Counted from the first letter of the stretch, positions 37,611 through 49,005 are shown. The stretch is DNA of 64,000 nucleotides from an uncultured Lachnospiraceae bacterium (GCA_949948715.1 CATLGW010000003.1:1-64000), one strand, 5' to 3'. The notes: a model not told the origin generated them from the sequence alone. Numbers and translations: made by a program.

Positions 37611-38345
37611 ATGCATAGCAGAAAACACAAACGTAAAAAAAATCATGTAGTGCTTGTTACCTCAGATGCCGTAGACACAGGCCTAAAGCAGTACCGTGTC
37701 AAGTCGTGGCTTCTGCACACGTTGGTTTTTGTGCTGTGCGCCGGCATTGGCGCACTGATCGGTTATCTGGTATATGAGGGACAGAACAAGGGTGTTGTGT
37801 TCGTGGAAAACACGGAGCAGACAGCCAGGGTGCAGACCCTGGAGTCGGAGAAGGCAGCTCTGGAGTCGGAGAAGACTGCCCTGGAGTCCCAGATTGTTCA
37901 GTTGAACGAGCAGATTCAGATTCTCAGTGCGACGGTAAATGAAAAGATACAGAGCGAGAGTGATTTGGCAAGGCAGTTAGAACAGCAGAGTATTCCCTCC
38001 AAATTTCCCCTCACGGGCTCTGCCTCCATGGAGGAGCCGACCGAGGGTGATCCTATCTGTATCTTTACAGCGTCCGTGGGTACCATGGTGGTGGCTACCG
38101 CCAGCGGGACGGTGATGTCCGTCAATGACGATGCGGATTACGGTCACAATGTGTGGATCAACCATGGAAACGGTTATATTACGATCTACCGCAATCAGGG
38201 CGACGTCACAGTGAAGCAGGGTGAGACGGTGGCCCAGGGAGCCACGCTGTTTGTGATTGGAGAGGATAACGGTAAGCTGGGGTACCAGATGATGAGGGAC
38301 AATGAGTATATCGATCCGATGGAGGTCGTGTCCATCAGCGGTTAG
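37611..38345 (+). CDS. M23/LytM-like protein with one TM and coiled coil; catalytic residues appear degenerate
   Basis: TM segment, LESEKAALESEKTALESQIVQLNEQIQ, then HNVWINHGNGYITIYRNQGDVTVKQGETVAQGATLFVIGED; HxH motif replaced by LGYQMM. Confidence 0.75.
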   Translation: MHSRKHKRKKNHVVLVTSDAVDTGLKQYRVKSWLLHTLVFVLCAGIGALIGYLVYEGQNKGVVFVENTEQTARVQTLESEKAALESEKTALESQIVQLNEQIQILSATVNEKIQSESDLARQLEQQSIPSKFPLTGSASMEEPTEGDPICIFTASVGTMVVATASGTVMSVNDDADYGHNVWINHGNGYITIYRNQGDVTVKQGETVAQGATLFVIGEDNGKLGYQMMRDNEYIDPMEVVSISG

Positions 38346-38384
38346 GGAAACTGCGGAATGCTTACAGGCAGGTGAGGAGGAAAA

Positions 38385-38882
38385 ATGTTGGGAAAGAAGA
38401 ATGAGGAAGTCAGAATCAGCACTTTATTGGGCCAGGAGGCCGAGATCAACGGCGATTTCAACACCAGCGGTTCAGCCAGGATGGACGGAACGGTCAACGG
38501 CAACGTGACTGTCTCGGGAACCCTGATTTTGGGAGCCGGGGGATGCATCAACGGGAATATTGAGGCGGATGCGGTTTTGATCGGCGGGGAGGTTTTGGGA
38601 AATATCATGACCAAGACCAAGGCGGAGCTGACCGGCACGGCCCGAGTGTTTGGAGATATCATCACCAGCGTCATCGTCATCGATGAGCACGCTGTCTTCC
38701 AGGGCAAGTGTGATATGCATCAGGATGTGAATGACAAGAGGGCCAGGAACAATGCGGCCAAAGCGGCACGCGCCAGCAGGAAATCCGCCAAGGCGGCTAT
38801 CGCCGAGGCGCTGAAGGATGTGGAGGAAGGCCGCAGCGAAATCCAGACGGACCAGCAGACAGCCTCACAGAATGTAGGCTGA
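38385..38882 (+). CDS. Bactofilin (polymer-forming cytoskeletal protein)
   Basis: GQEAEINGDFNTSGSARMDGTVNGNVTVSGTLILGAGGCINGNIEADAVLIGGEVLGNI. Confidence 0.93.
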   Translation: MLGKKNEEVRISTLLGQEAEINGDFNTSGSARMDGTVNGNVTVSGTLILGAGGCINGNIEADAVLIGGEVLGNIMTKTKAELTGTARVFGDIITSVIVIDEHAVFQGKCDMHQDVNDKRARNNAAKAARASRKSAKAAIAEALKDVEEGRSEIQTDQQTASQNVG

Positions 38883-38909
38883 GAACATAGAGGGTATATC
38901 GCCCCAGAG

Positions 38910-38963
38910 AATAAGCTATAGGAGACCTTTCGGCGTTTGCGGGGGGCTCTTATAGCTTATTTT
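38910..38963. terminator. Bidirectional terminator
   Basis: AATAAGCTATAGGAGACC..GGCTCTTATAGCTTATTTT. Confidence 0.8.
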
Positions 38964-38970
38964 GTGTCCG

Positions 38971-39285
38971 TTATTTTTCTATGTCCCCGGAGGCGGCCCG
39001 GGCGTTCATCTTGGAAAACACCATCTCATAGCCGTCGTTTCCGTAGTTCAGAGATCGGTTTACCCGGCTGATAGTGGCGGTGGAGGCTCCCGTTTTCTCC
39101 GCGATCTCCAGGTATGTTTTATTGTCCCGAAGCATGGTTGCCACCTCGAATCTCTGGGATAGGGACAAAAGCTCGTTGACCGTGCACAGATCCTCAAAGA
39201 AACGATAACACTCTTCTTTGGTCTCAAGGCTGACAATTGCCCTAAACAGGGCATCTACGGAATCTGTCTTGATTTTTTTATTCAT
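38971..39285 (-). CDS. YerC/YecD family TrpR-related protein
   Basis: DLCTVNELLSLSQRFEVATMLRDNKTYLEIAEKTGASTATISRVNRSLNYGNDGY. Confidence 0.92.
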   Translation of the reverse strand: MNKKIKTDSVDALFRAIVSLETKEECYRFFEDLCTVNELLSLSQRFEVATMLRDNKTYLEIAEKTGASTATISRVNRSLNYGNDGYEMVFSKMNARAASGDIEK

Positions 39286-39571
39286 AGGGTTTTCCCATAC
39301 CTCTCTTTCTGTACTGTTTGGTAAAAAGCGAATACTCATATTTTAACATATTAAAGTCTTAAAGTAAAGATACGCTTTCTGCCAAAGGGTCAAAAGAAAA
39401 GTGTGCCGGCTGTTTTGGGGCCAAACTGAATTTTTAAAAAAGATTGTCATGTAGTTTTGAATACTATATAATGGAGGAAAAGCAAAGGAGCGTACCGGTC
39501 CCTTTGGAGCGCATACGATTATGGTCAGGGGCCGCGGCCTCTCGGGGCTCTGCGGCAGAATGAGAGGGAAT

Positions 39572-40219
39572 ATGACGATTGACAATTCTGATGATTTGTT
39601 GAAGGGAATTATGGAAAGTCTGGACAGGCTGAATTACATCCGGCCGGAGGATATACCGAACATTGATCTCTACATGGATCAGGTGACCACCTTTATGGAC
39701 AGAAGAATGCGGTCCGCTGCCCGTTATCCGGAGGAGGGCAAGATTCTGACCAAGACAATGATCAACAATTATGCGAAGAACGACCTGCTTCCCCCGCCGG
39801 TGAAGAAGAAATATTCCAAAGAGCATATGATGATCCTGATTTTTATTTACTATTATAAGAGCATTCTGTCCATCGGCGATATCCAGGCGCTGCTCCATCC
39901 CATCACAGACCGTTTTTTCGGACGGGGGGAGAGTTTTAATATAGAGAGTATTTACAGGGAGGTCTTTGCCATGGAGCCGGGGACGGTGGAACAGCTCAAG
40001 GAGGACATCCGGCGAAAGTATGCCCGGGCGGAGGAGACCTTTGAGGACGCGCCGGAGGACAGCGTAGAGTTTTTGAAGAAATTTGCCTTTATCTGCGAGC
40101 TGAGCTTCGACGTATACATGAAAAAGCTTTTGATCGAGAAGCTGGTGGACGGATTGGGACAGGGGGGAAGGGCCGCCGGAAAGGGAGGCAGGAGGGAACC
40201 CGGGGAGCAGGGAGAGTAG
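39572..40219 (+). CDS. DUF1836 domain protein
   Basis: FMDRRMRSAARYPEEGKILTKTMINNYAKNDLLPPPVKKKYSKEHMMILIFIYYYKSILSIGDIQ. Confidence 0.85.
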   Translation: MTIDNSDDLLKGIMESLDRLNYIRPEDIPNIDLYMDQVTTFMDRRMRSAARYPEEGKILTKTMINNYAKNDLLPPPVKKKYSKEHMMILIFIYYYKSILSIGDIQALLHPITDRFFGRGESFNIESIYREVFAMEPGTVEQLKEDIRRKYARAEETFEDAPEDSVEFLKKFAFICELSFDVYMKKLLIEKLVDGLGQGGRAAGKGGRREPGEQGE

Positions 40220-40381
40220 GTTTGGCTGCCCGCTGGAAAATAGTACCGGCTTTAAAATCGCATTGACGGCGGGGCCCGGAAATTGTAAAATAATGAAGAG
40301 ACTCCCGGTTGGTTTTGGCCTTTGTGCACAAGCGGCCGGCGGGTGTGCGGAAGGCGGCTCCGCAGAGGAGGAGAGCAGACA

Positions 40382-41371
40382 ATGATTTTTAAATGTAAAA
40401 ATTGCGGGGGAAATGTGGTGTACAGCCCGGAGAAGCGCGCTATGTACTGTCCTTTTTGTGAAAGCGAGGGCAGCCAGGAGCGAAAGGATTACTCGGAGGA
40501 GGATTTACAGGTCTGTCCCAACTGCGGGGGACAGGTGCCTGTTTTGGAGCACACCGCTGCCACCAGATGTCCTTATTGTGACAATTACCTGATCTTCAAC
40601 CAGAGGGTGGAAGGCAAGTATAAGCCTCTGCGCATTATTCCCTTTCAGATGGGAAAGGAGGTCTGCAAGAAATCCCTCAGAGATAAATTTAAGAAATGTA
40701 TCTTTGCCCCCACGGATTTTCTGTCGGAGGCAAGACTTGAGAGTATGCAGGGGACCTATGTGCCTTACTGGTTCTATGATTATGAGACCGACTGTGATTT
40801 TCAGGCGGAGGGAACCCGCGTACGCACCTGGTCCTCCGGCGATATGCGGTACACGGAGACCTCTCATTACCGTATCTATCGAAATGTGCAAATTGATTTT
40901 CGCGATATTCCCGCGGACGCTTCCGTGGAGATGCCGGATGATGTGATGGAGCTGATAGAGCCCTTTGACTGCGGCCGGATGGAAGCGTTTAAGGAGGAGT
41001 ATCTCTCCGGATTTTACGCGGAGAAATACAATATGGAGGCTGATTTGACAGAGAGCCGGGCCAAGGCAAAGAGGGATGAGGATATCGCCCAGCTTCTCCG
41101 CTCCTCCTACAGCGGATACAGCAGCGTGAAGGTGCAGCATCAGAACGTGGGTGTGAGAGAGCGCCGCGTCACTTACGGGATGCTGCCGGTGTGGAAATAT
41201 ATTTATGAGTACAAGGGAAAGCAGCATCCCTTTTATGTGAACGGGCAGACCGGCAAGATCGTGGGAACGGCCCCTATTTCCGCGGCAAAGGTTTGGGCTT
41301 ATGCGGGTACCCTTTGGGGATGTCTGACATTGCTTCTGGTGTCTGCCAACTGTATCCTGGGATGGCTGTGA
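40382..41371 (+). CDS. Double zinc-ribbon membrane protein
   Basis: CKNCGGNVVYSPEKRAMYCPFC..CPNCGGQVPVLEHTAATRCPYC; C-terminal TM. Confidence 0.85.
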   Translation: MIFKCKNCGGNVVYSPEKRAMYCPFCESEGSQERKDYSEEDLQVCPNCGGQVPVLEHTAATRCPYCDNYLIFNQRVEGKYKPLRIIPFQMGKEVCKKSLRDKFKKCIFAPTDFLSEARLESMQGTYVPYWFYDYETDCDFQAEGTRVRTWSSGDMRYTETSHYRIYRNVQIDFRDIPADASVEMPDDVMELIEPFDCGRMEAFKEEYLSGFYAEKYNMEADLTESRAKAKRDEDIAQLLRSSYSGYSSVKVQHQNVGVRERRVTYGMLPVWKYIYEYKGKQHPFYVNGQTGKIVGTAPISAAKVWAYAGTLWGCLTLLLVSANCILGWL

Positions 41372-41405
41372 ATGTGAGTGTATATTCTGATCAATATGTT
41401 AGGAA

Positions 41406-42305
41406 ATGGAGCGAAAGATGGATAAGGAGATAAAGAGAGAGTCCGCAAGGCAGTATATGCGGTATTTCAGGCTGTGGTTTGTCGCAGTGGGGATTTTGGC
41501 GGTAATTTGTGTCGTGGCGGGAATACTACATATGACAAGGAGCAGGGGAGGCAGAGGGAATCTCACGGACTCTGTCCAGAGGGTCTTTGATTACGGAGAG
41601 GTGCTCTCCCCGGAGGAGGAGAGCAGCTTGCAGGATTATATCGACGGCTGCCAGGAGAAATACGGGATAGATATTGTGCTGGTGACCATCCGTGAGGATG
41701 TGGAGAGCCTGGGGGACTGGGAGGACGTCATGATGAATTATGCCGACGACTTCTATGACCAGGGGGATTATGGCTATGACAAGGTACACGGAGACGGTTT
41801 CCTGCTCCTGGACAATTGGTACGAGGACGCGGACGGGAGCCAGAAGGGGAACTGGCTGTCCACCTGCGGCAGGGTGTACCGGCTGTTTGGGATGGGGGAT
41901 ATAGATTATGTGCTGGATCAGGTGGATAAACGTGTTGACATAAGCCCCTATGAGGGCTACCAAAACGGAATCAAGGCGGCCTGCGCGCGGCTGGCTGCCC
42001 GGGAGAAAAACCCTATTGTGCTTCCCTGGAGCGCAGTGCTCCTGCTGCCTCTGGTGGCGGCGGGAATCTATGCAGGGGTACATTTGAGAAAAACGCCCGC
42101 CCGGGATACCACCACGGCCACCACCTATCTGGCGGGACGTGATCCCGTGTTCAAGAGGCGGGAGGATGAGTTCCTGTATAAGAATGTGGTGAGCAGGCGG
42201 ATCGAGACGAGCAGTTCCGGGGGCGGCGGGGGCCGTTCCGGAGGAGGCGGAGGCCATGTGAGCAGCGGCGGCGTCAGCCACGGGGGCGGAGGACACAGGC
42301 GCTGA
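41406..42305 (+). CDS. TPM-domain membrane protein with Gly/Ser/His-rich tail
   Basis: VFDYGEVLSPEEESSLQDYIDGCQEKYGIDIVLVTIRE; SSSGGGGGRSGGGGGHVSSGGVSHGGGGHRR. Confidence 0.85.
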   Translation: MERKMDKEIKRESARQYMRYFRLWFVAVGILAVICVVAGILHMTRSRGGRGNLTDSVQRVFDYGEVLSPEEESSLQDYIDGCQEKYGIDIVLVTIREDVESLGDWEDVMMNYADDFYDQGDYGYDKVHGDGFLLLDNWYEDADGSQKGNWLSTCGRVYRLFGMGDIDYVLDQVDKRVDISPYEGYQNGIKAACARLAAREKNPIVLPWSAVLLLPLVAAGIYAGVHLRKTPARDTTTATTYLAGRDPVFKRREDEFLYKNVVSRRIETSSSGGGGGRSGGGGGHVSSGGVSHGGGGHRR

Positions 42306-42350
42306 CACAGGGAATTTTCACGGGCAGCATTTTCCGTGTTCCATAAAACG

Positions 42351-42400
42351 GTAAAACAAAAGAGCATCCACATGACGGTATGGATGCTCTTTCGTTTTAC
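42351..42400. terminator. Bidirectional terminator between the TPM gene and rpsT
   Basis: GTAAAACAAAAGAGCATCCA..TGGATGCTCTTTCGTTTTAC. Confidence 0.85.
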
Positions 42401-42457
42401 TGTAAGTGAGGCGCGGCAGCGCAGCTTGCAGCCGGTCTCACGGTATACCGGAAAGTG

Positions 42458-42736
42458 TTAAGCCATCTTGTTGACAGCCGTGGCAATGCGGGAAACCTTT
42501 CTGGACGCATTGTTCTTATGGTAAACACCCTTGGTGGCAGCCATCTCGATCACCTTGGTGGCAGCGGCAAGCTCCGTCGCAGCGGCGGACTTGTCACCGG
42601 ACTCAACAGCGGCAAAGACCTTCTTCATCGCGGTCTTTACGCCGGATCTGATGGACTTGTTCCTCTCAGCATGGGTACGGTTTACTAAGATTCTCTTTTT
42701 TGCGGATTTAATGTTAGCCAAGTTACACACCTCCAT
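42458..42736 (-). CDS. rpsT: 30S ribosomal protein S20
   Basis: ANIKSAKKRILVNRTHAERNKSIRSGVKTAMKKV. Confidence 0.97.
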   Translation of the reverse strand: MEVCNLANIKSAKKRILVNRTHAERNKSIRSGVKTAMKKVFAAVESGDKSAAATELAAATKVIEMAATKGVYHKNNASRKVSRIATAVNKMA

Positions 42737-42989
42737 TTGTATGAAATCTATGTTTTGATTTTGTTGTGAAAATGTTTACCTTAGCCAGACACGGGCGACT
42801 AATTAAACATACGATAGTAGTTTAGACAAAATAGATAGGTTTGTCAATACATATTTTTAATTTTTCTACAAAAACTGTTGTGGTGAAGCAACTGTTCGGC
42901 TATACGGCGCCGCAAAGGGCGGGACTGGAATCATGTTCATCGGACCGAAGGGAATCTGCGGTGTGCGCTGATGGAGAAAGAGGAAAGGA

Positions 42990-43907
42990 ATGGGCAATTT
43001 TCAGATAAGGACGGATCTGGCGCTGGAGGCCAGGGAGAGCGTCAGCGATGCGGACGGCTCCATGCGGGGCGTCAGGGTGGAGGAATATTACAGGGAAGCG
43101 GAAGATATCCAGGTGACAAAGGTGATGATAGATACGCAAAACGCCGCCAAGGTCATGGGGAAACCCAGGGGGATCTATGTGACCATGGAGGCTCCCGCGC
43201 TGGTGGAGCCGGACGAGGATTATCACAGGGAGATATCCGATTGTCTGGCGGAGGAGCTTTTGGAGCTGATACCGGACTCCGAGAAGGAACAGTCCGTGCT
43301 GGTAGTGGGACTGGGAAACAGAGAGGTGACCGCGGACGCTCTGGGCCCCCAGGTGGTAGACAATCTGTTTATCACCCGGCATGTGGTAAAAAATTACGGG
43401 AAGGCCGCCTATAACTGCAGCCGCATGAATCTGGTGAGCAGCATCGAGCCCGGGGTTATGGCAAAGACCGGAATGGAGACGGCGGAGATTGTCAAGGGCG
43501 TGGTGCAGGAGACGAAGCCGGACGTGCTGATCGTGATCGACGCCCTGGCGGCCCGCAGCACCAAAAGGCTGAACCGTACCATACAGATCACAAACACCGG
43601 CATTCAGCCCGGTTCCGGCGTGGGCAACCACAGAAACGCCCTGACCAAGGAGAGCCTGGGAGTGCCCGTCATCGCCATAGGCGTTCCCACGGTGGTGGAT
43701 GCCGCCACCATAGTGGGGGACGCCCTGGACCAGATCCTCAACGACGAGGAGTTTGACGGGCTGAAATATGTGGGACAGAACAGCATGGCCATGGCGGAGT
43801 TAAACAATATGTATATGACGGGCAAGGACATCGACGCGGTCATCAAGCGGGTCAGCTTTACCGTTTCCGAGGGCATCAACATTGCCATGGAGCGGGGAAT
43901 GGCCTGA
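42990..43907 (+). CDS. gpr: GPR endopeptidase (germination protease)
   Basis: RTDLALEARESV; VVGLGNREVTADALGPQVVDNLFITRH; IVIDALAARSTKRLNRTIQITNTGIQPGSGVGNHR. Confidence 0.97.
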   Translation: MGNFQIRTDLALEARESVSDADGSMRGVRVEEYYREAEDIQVTKVMIDTQNAAKVMGKPRGIYVTMEAPALVEPDEDYHREISDCLAEELLELIPDSEKEQSVLVVGLGNREVTADALGPQVVDNLFITRHVVKNYGKAAYNCSRMNLVSSIEPGVMAKTGMETAEIVKGVVQETKPDVLIVIDALAARSTKRLNRTIQITNTGIQPGSGVGNHRNALTKESLGVPVIAIGVPTVVDAATIVGDALDQILNDEEFDGLKYVGQNSMAMAELNNMYMTGKDIDAVIKRVSFTVSEGINIAMERGMA

Positions 43908-43965
43908 CGTTTCGTTGGAATGACATTCGCCCCTGGCGCATAAAATTAGCAGAGAGCGCAGGTAC

Positions 43966-45261
43966 GTGCTGTGGGACGGCGCGTATGGAAAGGGAGCGGC
44001 GGACGTAAAGGGACATGTGAAATCGAAAACCAAAAATCTAGGCCTGGCAGTCCTGGCGCTGTTGGGGATCGTCATGGGCAATCATCTTTTCCTGGCCCAG
44101 GATAAGCTGGGAGAGGCGGCAAAGCAGGTGCTGGCCACGGAACTGTGCAGCGCTCTGTACCGGCAGTTTCTCCCTGCCGTCTCATGGATGCAGGGGGAGG
44201 ATTCCCTGCTGCAGAGCCAGATTACGGACGTGATGCCGCTGTACGGCTATGCCGGAATTCTGGCTCAGACCAGGGAGGATCCCCATGAGGGGGTTCTCTA
44301 TTATGAGGAGTTGTTTCCGGACACGTCCCCCGACGTAACCGAACCTGCCGCCGGGGAGGAGGAAGAGGAGATCAGGGATGTGCCGGCGGGAGACATGGAT
44401 TCCATAGAGAGCCTTTTAAAGGCGGAGAATGAAGCGGCTATGCTGGCCCTGGAGGAGCAGAACAGACTTCAAACCCCCTTTGTGCCCCACGGGGTGCAGA
44501 GCGTGATTGATCTCTCCCTTCTGACAGATTACGAGACTCTGGTACATAGCTTTTACACCATAGACAGCAACACCATGGCGGGGAGCGATCAGCTCAATGT
44601 GGAAGCTCTTACGTCCTATGACATGACCATAGACAAGACGGCCCAGGGGCCCCAGATTCTGATTTATCATACCCATTCCCAGGAGGCCTTCGCCGACTCC
44701 CTTCCCGGGGACGAGGGAACCTCCATCGTCGGCGTGGGGGACAGACTGGCTCAGATTCTGACGGAGCAGTACGGCTATCAGGTGCTGCACCACAGGGCAA
44801 AGTATGACCTGGAATCCAGAAACGACGCATACGCGGAGTCTCTGCCGGATCTGGAGCGGATCCTCGCCGAAAATCCTTCCATTCAGGTGGTGATAGATCT
44901 GCACCGGGACGCGGTGGCGGAGGGGACGAGACTGGTGACGGAGGTGGACGGCAGACCCACCGCCAGGTTTATGTTTTTCAACGGCTTAAGCCGCACGAAA
45001 AAGACGGGCAGCATCTCCTATCTGTACAATGGGAACCAGGGGGGGAATCTGGCGTTTTCCTTTCAGATGCAGTTGGCCGCCGAGACTTACTACCCGGGCC
45101 TGGCCCGGAAAATATACTTAAAGGGCTATCGGTATAATCTCCATCTGCTCCCCCGCAGTCTTCTCATCGAGCTGGGGGCACAGACAAACACGGTGGAGGA
45201 GGCCATGAATGCCTGCGATCCCATCGCTCACATCCTGGACGCGGTATTGTCTGGACAATAG
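43966..45261 (+). CDS. spoIIP: Stage II sporulation protein P
   Basis: QILIYHTHSQEAF; VIDLHRDAV; ARFMFFNGLSRTK. Confidence 0.94.
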   Translation: MLWDGAYGKGAADVKGHVKSKTKNLGLAVLALLGIVMGNHLFLAQDKLGEAAKQVLATELCSALYRQFLPAVSWMQGEDSLLQSQITDVMPLYGYAGILAQTREDPHEGVLYYEELFPDTSPDVTEPAAGEEEEEIRDVPAGDMDSIESLLKAENEAAMLALEEQNRLQTPFVPHGVQSVIDLSLLTDYETLVHSFYTIDSNTMAGSDQLNVEALTSYDMTIDKTAQGPQILIYHTHSQEAFADSLPGDEGTSIVGVGDRLAQILTEQYGYQVLHHRAKYDLESRNDAYAESLPDLERILAENPSIQVVIDLHRDAVAEGTRLVTEVDGRPTARFMFFNGLSRTKKTGSISYLYNGNQGGNLAFSFQMQLAAETYYPGLARKIYLKGYRYNLHLLPRSLLIELGAQTNTVEEAMNACDPIAHILDAVLSGQ

Positions 45262-45342
45262 CGGGGAATTCTGCTACAATGTAGAAATATTAAAGGTTTC
45301 ACCCATTGTACGGAAGGTGTGAGGGAAGGCGGAAAGGCATAC

Positions 45343-47151
45343 ATGGAGCAGAGTAAAATTCGAAATTTTTGTATCGTTGCGCATATAGATCACGGAAAAT
45401 CCACATTGGCGGACCGCATTATCGAGCATACGGGGCTGCTCACCAGCAGGGAAATGCAGGATCAGGTTCTGGACAATATGGATTTAGAGAGGGAGAGGGG
45501 TATCACCATCAAGGCCCAGACGGTGCGGACGGTCTATCGGGCAAAGGACGGGGAGGAGTATATCTTTAACCTGATCGACACGCCGGGGCATGTGGATTTT
45601 AATTATGAGGTAAGCCGTTCCCTGGCGGCCTGTGACGGAGCCATTCTGGTGGTGGACGCCGCTCAGGGGATCGAGGCTCAGACCCTGGCAAATGTCTATC
45701 TGGCGCTGGATCACGACCTGGAGGTATTCCCGGTGATCAACAAGATCGATCTGCCCAGCGCCCAGCCGCAGAGGGTGATCGATGAGATTGAGGACGTCAT
45801 AGGGCTGGAGGCTCAGGATGCTCCCCAGATTTCCGCCAAGAACGGCATCGGCATCGAGGAGGTGCTGGAACAGGTGGTGCACAGGCTTCCCCCGCCCTCG
45901 GGCGACCTTTCTGCTCCCCTGCAGGCCCTGATTTTTGATTCCCTGTACGATCCCTACAAGGGCGTCATTATTTTCTGCAGGGTGATGGAGGGCACCGTGA
46001 AGAAGGGCACTGTCATCCGCCTCATGGCTACGGGGGCCAGGGAGGAGGTGGTGGAGGTGGGGTATTTCGGCGCGGGCCAGTTTATCCCCTGCGAGGAGCT
46101 CTCCGCCGGAATGGTGGGCTATATCACGGCCTCCATCAAGAATGTGAAGGATACCGCGGTGGGGGACACCGTCACCGACGCGGAGCGTCCCTGCGAAAAG
46201 CCCCTGCCGGGCTACAAGAAGGTGCTGCCCATGGTATACTGCGGCCTGTACCCTGCGGACGGGGCCAAGTACCCGGATCTGCGGGATGCCCTGGAGAAGC
46301 TGCAGTTAAACGACGCTTCCCTGCACTATGAGCCGGAGACCTCCGTGGCCCTGGGCTTCGGTTATCGCTGCGGCTTTCTGGGACTTTTGCACCTGGAGAT
46401 TATTCAGGAGCGGCTGGAGCGGGAGTACAATCTGGATCTGGTAACCACGGCTCCCGGTGTGGTCTACAAGGTGCACAGGACGAACGGCGCGGTCATCGAG
46501 CTGACCAATCCCTCCAATCTTCCCTCCCCCACAGAGATCGAGTATATGGAGGAGCCCATCGTCAGCGCGGAGATTATGGTGACCACAGAGTTTATCGGGG
46601 CCATCATGGAGCTCTGCCAGGAGCGTCGGGGGCGTTATCTGGGCATGGAATATATTGAAGGTAGCCGGGCGCTGTTAAAGTACGAGCTGCCCTTGAACGA
46701 GATTATATATGATTTCTTCGACGCGCTGAAATCCCGCTCCAGAGGCTATGCTTCCTTTGACTATGACATCAAGGGCTATGAGCAGTCGGAGCTTGTAAAG
46801 CTGGACATCCTCATCAACAGGGAGGAGGTGGACGCCCTCTCCTTTATCGTCCATGGGGGTTCCGCCTACGAGCGAGGCAGAAAGATGTGTGAGAAGCTGA
46901 AGGACGAGATTCCCCGGCACCTCTTTGAGATTCCCATCCAGGCGGCCGTGGGGGGGAAGATTATCGCCAGGGAAACCGTGAAGGCCATGCGAAAGGATGT
47001 GCTTGCAAAGTGCTATGGCGGTGACATCACCCGCAAGAAGAAGCTTTTGGAGAAACAGAAGGAGGGAAAGAAGCGTATGCGCCAGATCGGCAATGTGGAG
47101 ATTCCCCAGAAGGCCTTTATGAGTGTGCTGAAGCTGGATGACAGGAAATGA
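45343..47151 (+). CDS. lepA: Elongation factor 4 (LepA)
   Basis: [62 protein letters not shown]. Confidence 0.97.
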   Translation: MEQSKIRNFCIVAHIDHGKSTLADRIIEHTGLLTSREMQDQVLDNMDLERERGITIKAQTVRTVYRAKDGEEYIFNLIDTPGHVDFNYEVSRSLAACDGAILVVDAAQGIEAQTLANVYLALDHDLEVFPVINKIDLPSAQPQRVIDEIEDVIGLEAQDAPQISAKNGIGIEEVLEQVVHRLPPPSGDLSAPLQALIFDSLYDPYKGVIIFCRVMEGTVKKGTVIRLMATGAREEVVEVGYFGAGQFIPCEELSAGMVGYITASIKNVKDTAVGDTVTDAERPCEKPLPGYKKVLPMVYCGLYPADGAKYPDLRDALEKLQLNDASLHYEPETSVALGFGYRCGFLGLLHLEIIQERLEREYNLDLVTTAPGVVYKVHRTNGAVIELTNPSNLPSPTEIEYMEEPIVSAEIMVTTEFIGAIMELCQERRGRYLGMEYIEGSRALLKYELPLNEIIYDFFDALKSRSRGYASFDYDIKGYEQSELVKLDILINREEVDALSFIVHGGSAYERGRKMCEKLKDEIPRHLFEIPIQAAVGGKIIARETVKAMRKDVLAKCYGGDITRKKKLLEKQKEGKKRMRQIGNVEIPQKAFMSVLKLDDRK

Positions 47152-48305
47152 GCGCCATGAAACCCATAGAGTTATACTTTCATATTCCCTTTTGCGTAAG
47201 GAAGTGCCTGTACTGCGATTTTCTGTCGTTTCCCGGAGAACGGAGGACGATAGAGGCCTATATGCGGGCGCTTTGCACAGAGCTGGAGGAGAGGGCGGAC
47301 GAGTACCGGGAATCCTTGGTCTCGTCCGTCTTTATCGGCGGCGGCACGCCCTCCGTGGCAGAGCCCGGGCTGGTGGAGGAGCTGTTAAAACGGGTGCATA
47401 CGCTCTTTTGTGTGGAGGACGGGGCGGAGATCACTCTGGAGATGAACCCGGGCACGGCGGATGGGGAAAGCATGAAGAGATACAGAAGAGCCGGAATCAA
47501 CCGCCTGAGCATGGGACTGCAGTCTGCCTGGGACAGAGAGCTCAAAAGGCTGGGGAGAATCCATACCTTCGGGGAGTTTTTGGAGTGCTACGCCGCTGCG
47601 TTTTCGGCGGGATTTGACAATATCAGCCTGGATCTGATGTTCGGTCTGCCGGGGCAGACCCAGGAGGATTGGAGGGGGACGCTTAAACGGGTGCTGGCCT
47701 TAAGGCCCCTTCCCGCCCATATCTCAGCCTACAGCCTGATCGTGGAGGAGGGCACGCCCTTTTATGCGCTGCAGGAGCAGGGAAAGCTGTCTCTGCCGGA
47801 GGAGGACTGTGAGAGGCAGATGTATGCGGACACGGAAAAGATCCTGGGAAGCGCTGGTTTTTTCCGGTATGAGATTTCCAATTATGCCAGGGAGGGGTAT
47901 GAGTGCCGACATAACTGCGGCTATTGGCAGCGGAGAGACTATATCGGCTTTGGCATAGGGGCGGCCTCTCTGTTTCAAAACACCCGGTTTCGCAACGGCA
48001 GCGATCTGCAGGAGTACCTGCGGTCGCCTGGGGCCTTGCGGGAGGCGGAGGAGGTTTTGGACAAGAGGGCCCAGATGGAGGAGTTTATGTTTCTGGGACT
48101 GCGCATGATGAGAGGGGTGAGCGGGAGAGTGTTCCGGGAGACCTTCGGCGAAGGGCTGGAGGCAGTGTACGGGGACATACTTTCCAGGAATGAAAGGGAC
48201 GGGCTTCTGTACCGGAGGGAGGAGCCGGGGGATGTCTTCTGGGCCCTCACGGTACGGGGCATCGATGTGAGTAATTATGTGATGAGTCAGTTTCTCTTTG
48301 GCTGA
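47148..48305 (+). CDS. hemW: Radical SAM protein HemW (coproporphyrinogen III oxidase-like)
   Basis: [45 protein letters not shown]. Confidence 0.95.
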   Translation: MSAMKPIELYFHIPFCVRKCLYCDFLSFPGERRTIEAYMRALCTELEERADEYRESLVSSVFIGGGTPSVAEPGLVEELLKRVHTLFCVEDGAEITLEMNPGTADGESMKRYRRAGINRLSMGLQSAWDRELKRLGRIHTFGEFLECYAAAFSAGFDNISLDLMFGLPGQTQEDWRGTLKRVLALRPLPAHISAYSLIVEEGTPFYALQEQGKLSLPEEDCERQMYADTEKILGSAGFFRYEISNYAREGYECRHNCGYWQRRDYIGFGIGAASLFQNTRFRNGSDLQEYLRSPGALREAEEVLDKRAQMEEFMFLGLRMMRGVSGRVFRETFGEGLEAVYGDILSRNERDGLLYRREEPGDVFWALTVRGIDVSNYVMSQFLFG

Positions 48306-48369
48306 CAGGCACGCCGGGGGCCGGACACTCATAAAATAATGTTGAGAGTGATATCCACGGAGGTTGTTT

Positions 48370-49005
48370 TTGAAAACCTTTCAAAAGCCCCTTTCCTCGG
48401 TCGAGGAAGCGGAGTTTATCCGCTTGTTACGGGAGGGAAACGAGCAGGAGGCCAGACGGGCGAAGGACGTTCTGATCGAGCGGAATCTGCGCCTGGTGGC
48501 TCATATTGCGAAAAAATACCAGAACGTGGATGAAAGTTCCGAAGATCTGATTTCCATAGGCTGTATCGGTCTGATCAAGGCGGTGGACACCTTTGATGCC
48601 GGAAAGGGAAGGCTGGCCACCTATGCCTGTCGCTGTATAGACAATGAACTTTTGATGTTTATCCGCAGTAAGAAGAAAAGCTCCCGGGAGGTGTCTTATT
48701 TTGAGCCCATCGGACAGGACAAAGAGGGAAACGAGATACATTTGGTGGATGTGATCGAACAGCAGCAGCCCGACATCGTGGAACGGCTGGAATGCGAGCG
48801 AAACTGCAGACGGCTCTTTGAGCTGATGGAGGGGTGCCTCACGGACAGGGAGCGGGAAATTATCATTTTGCGGTACGGGCTGAACGGGAAGCAGGAGGCG
48901 ACCCAGAGCGAGATCGGAGCAAAGCTGGGCATTTCCCGCAGCTATGTGTCCAGGATAGAAAAGAGGGCGCTTAGTAAGCTGCGGGAGAGGTTTGAGCAGG
49001 GGTAG
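48370..49005 (+). CDS. sigK: RNA polymerase sporulation sigma factor SigK (TTG start)
   Basis: MKTFQKPLSSVEEAEFIRLLREGNEQEARRAKDVLIERNLRLVAHIAKKYQN; GGAGG 6 nt before TTG 48370; intact, no intervening element inside. Confidence 0.93.
   Translation: MKTFQKPLSSVEEAEFIRLLREGNEQEARRAKDVLIERNLRLVAHIAKKYQNVDESSEDLISIGCIGLIKAVDTFDAGKGRLATYACRCIDNELLMFIRSKKKSSREVSYFEPIGQDKEGNEIHLVDVIEQQQPDIVERLECERNCRRLFELMEGCLTDREREIIILRYGLNGKQEATQSEIGAKLGISRSYVSRIEKRALSKLRERFEQG

Noticed and set aside
48370-49005. skin-type element interrupting sigK
   Set aside because: sigK is intact and continuous; duplications are only of its 3' end, downstream.
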